A stretch of DNA of 55,265 nucleotides from Gemmatimonadota bacterium (GTDB lineage Bacteria > Latescibacterota > UBA2968 > GCA-2709665): contig JAPPJY010000054.1 of the NCBI GenBank assembly GCA_028874335.1, positions 1-55,265 of the forward strand. Direction: 5' to 3'. The notes beneath the pieces are model-generated. The model did not search any database. It was not told where the DNA came from and saw nothing but the letters and a program-made list of their open reading frames with translations. Both the position numbers and the translations under genes were made by a program. The number at the start of each line of letters is the position of its first letter. Positions within the stretch are counted from its first letter, which is position 1. Shown here piece by piece: positions 52,586-55,265 of this stretch.

Positions 52586-52768
52586 CTATTCCTCTCGAAC
52601 TTGAACCTGCTGTTGCATCAATCTTGGCGGCCCTCCCGTCAGGTACTTCCGCTCCCTAGGATTCTTCAATAGCGTCGCCGCCTGTGCCGGCGTGGTGTCT
52701 TCAGCTGTGCCTGGGATCGGGTCTGGGATGTCGGTTCCGACGCGCTCCTTCCACGTACCTTTGCACAT
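52586..52768 (-). CDS. Small hypothetical protein with strong ribosome binding site
   Basis: Sixty residues: MCKGTWKERVGTDIPDPIPG, ending QQQVQVREE. GGAGGAG is six bases before ATG 52768, and the stop of an upstream frame (52772) overlaps this site, so it appears translationally coupled. No recognised domain; a Pro/Gln-rich composition. It is downstream of McrC on the same strand. Confidence 0.55.
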   Translation of the reverse strand: MCKGTWKERVGTDIPDPIPGTAEDTTPAQAATLLKNPRERKYLTGGPPRLMQQQVQVREE

Positions 52769-52771
52769 AAT

Positions 52772-52921
52772 CTACTCCTCCACCAAAGAGTCCACAATAG
52801 TGTCGCCCGTAGACAGCTTTACTGCCCAGCAATGACCGCCTTTCTCCGAAACCCCATAGCTTGTGCAGCCGGGCCATTCATTGTAAGAGGGACTACACAG
52901 TGATTCATTGAATTCGAAGCA
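52772..52921 (-). pseudogene. Headless open frame upstream of the 60-residue gene
   Basis: A protein-like frame ending in PGCTSYGVSEKGGHCWAV and DTIVDSLVEE stops with TAG at 52772, four bases before the downstream ATG. It has no ATG, GTG or TTG start; an in-frame TGA precedes it. It looks like the 3' end of a truncated or frameshifted gene. Confidence 0.4.
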
Positions 52922-53032
52922 AATTCACCCTCGGGGTGCGCCAAATCAAGCGAACAAGACTAAGTGCGCCATTCCCATCTGTCTGTAAGTTTTGCCAAAC
53001 AGTCGCACTTAACGTGGGCGACTGACTCTGCC

Positions 53033-54325
53033 TTAGATAATCTTCGCCAGGGCGTTCGCAAATCGCATTAGCCCGCCGCGTTTCGAAATCCCACACACAC
53101 CAAGTTCTACAGCTTTGATACTAATGCCGTCCACCTTAATTGTGGAGAATTCACTAACGTATCCTGCCATATGATCTTCTGACAGTTCTCCTACAAGTCG
53201 ACAAGGATAAGCCAGGATGACGTCCCTAATCTTTGCGGCGCCCGCAAACGCGAGTGCTTCATAAATGTCAGCGTTGGATATTGCAAATGAGTTAGCGTCA
53301 ATGCGACCCTTGTATTTTGCATCCACCAATACTCGACGTACTGGGTCTGTTGAGTCGTCAACAACAATTACGTCTGGAATAACGCACAAGTCTGTCGTCA
53401 ATGACCCTTGTTGCCGAGTTCCCAGACGGTGTCGTGATTGCAGAGAGACCTTTCGTCCACCAAAAATCATACGCAATGCCAATGATACAAGATGTTCCCA
53501 AGCCCTCCAAGTCTGCATCACAAACCCTGGCGCGAGTGCGTCTTTAGGATCGTATACCCCGCCAAGTCCGCGCATAATATCGCAGGAAAGATCATACGTT
53601 GCCTGCCAAGGCCGTGACCGACTAGGCAATTTACGTTGTTCAACCTGCATTGGTCGTACTTGGCGTGGTAGATGCTGTGCAAGACGTTCCAATCGGGCAC
53701 GCGTTTCTATGTCCGGTACTACGGTGGCGAGTTCGGTTGCGGCTGCGCCAATAACTGCGTTGTAGGGATTAGAACGTGTAAAAGAGGTAATCTGCTGACG
53801 AAATCCTTCTTCGTCTGGGTAGAGCAGATCCTCAGCGTCGAATTCTCCCTCGATCGCGAATTCTCTCTCACGACGATGACGGTATGTACGAAGAGGACGC
53901 CGCTGATTGCGCCAATACATCTCGACGAGCGACCGCCCGATAAGCGTTCCGAGATCCGAAGCCGGATGAGCGGCGGATTTCAGCCCCTCATCGTCAAGAA
54001 GTCGGCCATGATGTGAAAGCGTAGCAAGGAAGAAGAAGTCTTCACGCCAGCCACTGGTATTGCCCAAGAACTTCGGCGCAACTTCAAGCTCCAATCCCGG
54101 GGCGAGCGTGAGTAAACCAGCGAAGTCTTGGAACTGGAAGCGATCCGCAGTGAGAGAAATCGGCAATGTTTCCAGTTTTAGGAGTCTGCGGACGCGTTCT
54201 GCCGCACTCAACACAAGGTTTTGTATCTGACCATTCTTGATGCCGCTCCCTCGCAGGAACTGTTCAGGTATTGCCGTTGGCTTTGAGTACTCGATAGCCG
54301 TAAAACGCAACCAGGAATGCATCAT
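53033..54325 (-). CDS. mcrC: McrC-family restriction endonuclease component
   Basis: Nuclease subunit of a type IV-like McrBC system, 430 residues. The C-terminal PD-(D/E)xK core is visible: Glu277 in WEHLV, Asp318 in IPDVIVVDD and Asp335-Ala-Lys337 in VLVDAKYKG; Lys337 is catalytic. The N-terminal domain has the McrC pattern LELEVAPKFLGNT. McrC cuts DNA when stimulated by the McrB GTPase hexamer. The start MMH lies two bases after the McrB stop. GC is lower than region 1-4 genes but higher than its AT-rich neighbours. Confidence 0.85.
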   Translation of the reverse strand: MMHSWLRFTAIEYSKPTAIPEQFLRGSGIKNGQIQNLVLSAAERVRRLLKLETLPISLTADRFQFQDFAGLLTLAPGLELEVAPKFLGNTSGWREDFFFLATLSHHGRLLDDEGLKSAAHPASDLGTLIGRSLVEMYWRNQRRPLRTYRHRREREFAIEGEFDAEDLLYPDEEGFRQQITSFTRSNPYNAVIGAAATELATVVPDIETRARLERLAQHLPRQVRPMQVEQRKLPSRSRPWQATYDLSCDIMRGLGGVYDPKDALAPGFVMQTWRAWEHLVSLALRMIFGGRKVSLQSRHRLGTRQQGSLTTDLCVIPDVIVVDDSTDPVRRVLVDAKYKGRIDANSFAISNADIYEALAFAGAAKIRDVILAYPCRLVGELSEDHMAGYVSEFSTIKVDGISIKAVELGVCGISKRGGLMRFANALAKII

Positions 54326-54327
54326 AA

Positions 54328-55265
54328 TCAGACTTCCGTAATGGCCAAAACACGGAGCAAATTGTAAATCTCTTCTTTGTTGACGCTAACAGGCCCCTTG
54401 ATTTGTGTCCTCGGAGCGTCGCCGAACGATGTCTCTTCAAGAAGATACGGGTTACCTGTTATTCCCCGATCGGCATTCAGGATTACTGCTGTGCCCCGAA
54501 TATTGCCAAAGAAGGCCTCGTCGATGTGGTTCTTTATGAGCAGCCATGCCGTGACAAGATGCTCTAATGCCCCGTTCGTGGTCGATGGTAACTCATCCTC
54601 CGCCATTAATACACCGTGACCTATTCTAAACTCTTGACCTCTGCCAAGTGCTATTCGGTGGTTAATAGCTTCAAAGGCCCTCACTGCTATCTCAAATACG
54701 TCCTTCTCGGAGGATGGGGTCGTCGGCAGATCCGCATTCGAAGACTTTGGTAGGCCGAAGTGTTCGCGCAGGATTTCGGCTGATGGCTCTAGGTTAACTG
54801 GCGTCCAACGTCTCAAAAAAGCAACATCGAGTGGCTCAACTGATACATCTGCTAGATTCATTGCAGCCAAGAGATAAAGTTGGGACGGTAGTGCGTATTC
54901 GATCAATTCGCCGCTTTCTGGGTCCAAAAGGTCAAAGAATTCAGTGGTTACGGTCGGCTCGCCGTCGCTTCCCAATCGCTTTTCAGACTCCATGGCCACT
55001 ATAGAGCCACCGAAAACTTGAACTGCGGATCCGCGATTGATCTCGTCAATTATCAGCAATGCGGCACTATCTTGCCGCTTGGCGAATTCACTCGCCCGGT
55101 AAAGAATACCCTTAACTACTCGAAATGCACCTGGAGTTTGCCCGGGTCTTACATCCGGCATCATTCCAGTTAGAAAGTCCCTGTATTTGCTTGTTTGGTG
55201 CAGCACGCATCTAAAGACCTTCCGATTCGTGGCGTTACCAATGTCACCAGGCAGACGAGTATTGG
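54328..55265 (-). CDS. mcrB: McrB-like AAA+ GTPase, partial (5' end outside window)
   Basis: The open frame runs off the window edge, so only the C-terminal part (about 312 codons) is visible. Walker B is ALLIIDEINRGSAVQVFGGSIVAMESEKR; sensor/arginine finger region is AAMNLADVSVEPLDVAFLRRW. The Walker A is outside. Upstream of an internal GTG at 55206 the frame continues with protein-like NTRLPGDIGNATNRKVFRCV, so 55206 is not the true start. McrB hydrolyses GTP and translocates modified DNA for cleavage by McrC, its downstream neighbour. Confidence 0.85.
   Translation of the reverse strand, partial: NTRLPGDIGNATNRKVFRCVLHQTSKYRDFLTGMMPDVRPGQTPGAFRVVKGILYRASEFAKRQDSAALLIIDEINRGSAVQVFGGSIVAMESEKRLGSDGEPTVTTEFFDLLDPESGELIEYALPSQLYLLAAMNLADVSVEPLDVAFLRRWTPVNLEPSAEILREHFGLPKSSNADLPTTPSSEKDVFEIAVRAFEAINHRIALGRGQEFRIGHGVLMAEDELPSTTNGALEHLVTAWLLIKNHIDEAFFGNIRGTAVILNADRGITGNPYLLEETSFGDAPRTQIKGPVSVNKEEIYNLLRVLAITEV

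Noticed and set aside
50340..55265. Prophage or integrative element
   Set aside because: No integrase, recombinase, structural phage gene or attachment repeat is visible; the nearest tRNA is about 6 kb away and intact.

Overview
The window reads as chromosomal DNA of a GC-rich, uncultured Gram-negative bacterium, most likely in the FCB superphylum near Latescibacterota. This placement is inferred from content: a GWxTD-domain secreted protein, a TPR lipoprotein next to a DUF4292-type lipoprotein, many Gfo/Idh/MocA, aldo/keto reductase, amidohydrolase and phytanoyl-CoA dioxygenase-like genes, and intergenic litter made of short palindromic repeats. There is no rRNA gene to confirm it. Strong Shine-Dalgarno sequences decide most starts, and several genes appear to start with TTG.

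Region 1 (1-16 kb) is accessory metabolism. A plus-strand run holds an aldo/keto reductase, an amidohydrolase overlapping a Rieske ferredoxin, an MFS transporter, a second aldo/keto reductase and a Gfo/Idh/MocA oxidoreductase. It meets a minus-strand operon of two Fe(II)/2-oxoglutarate oxygenase-like proteins followed by a complete cobalt-type nitrile hydratase (beta, alpha, accessory protein). The first oxygenase has H-S-G where its neighbour keeps the canonical H-x-D iron motif, the change that defines Fe/2OG halogenases. Then come a B12-binding radical SAM enzyme with an attenuator-like leader hairpin, another Gfo/Idh/MocA enzyme, a second amidohydrolase and a CgeB-like glycosyltransferase.

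Region 2 (16-31 kb) is envelope and housekeeping: a solitary RnfD/NqrB-like membrane protein, short HPF, an NnrS-like membrane protein, a lipoprotein made of SLBB, thirty exact 9-residue repeats and a CAP domain, the GWxTD protein, the TPR/DUF4292 lipoprotein pair, PurF and RNase R.

Region 3 (31-44.5 kb) has an exported nickel superoxide dismutase, CIRCE-controlled groES-groEL, and a long minus-strand series: HlyD-like protein, PPDK, ParA, ParB, FtsY, cysteine desulfurase, Mrp and a rhodanese-E1 fusion. A tRNA-Lys(UUU) gene follows.

Region 4 (44.5-50.3 kb) is sulfur assimilation by the protein-thiocarboxylate route: APS reductase, CysM-type synthase, JAMM protease, ThiS/CysO-like carrier with a masked C-terminus (GG-RC), an Rrf2 regulator and CysK. 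The E1 fusion of region 3 could load sulfur on the carrier, with the desulfurase as source. Two orphan HigA-like antitoxins and a higB remnant sit inside this block; rpsT ends it.

Region 5 (50.3-55.3 kb) is a visibly AT-richer, gene-sparse island with a one-TM protein, a coupled pair (two-TM protein plus a SinR/Cas2-like ferredoxin-fold protein), a small coupled ORF, and an McrC-McrB restriction pair whose McrB runs off the window. It looks like a horizontally acquired defence island.
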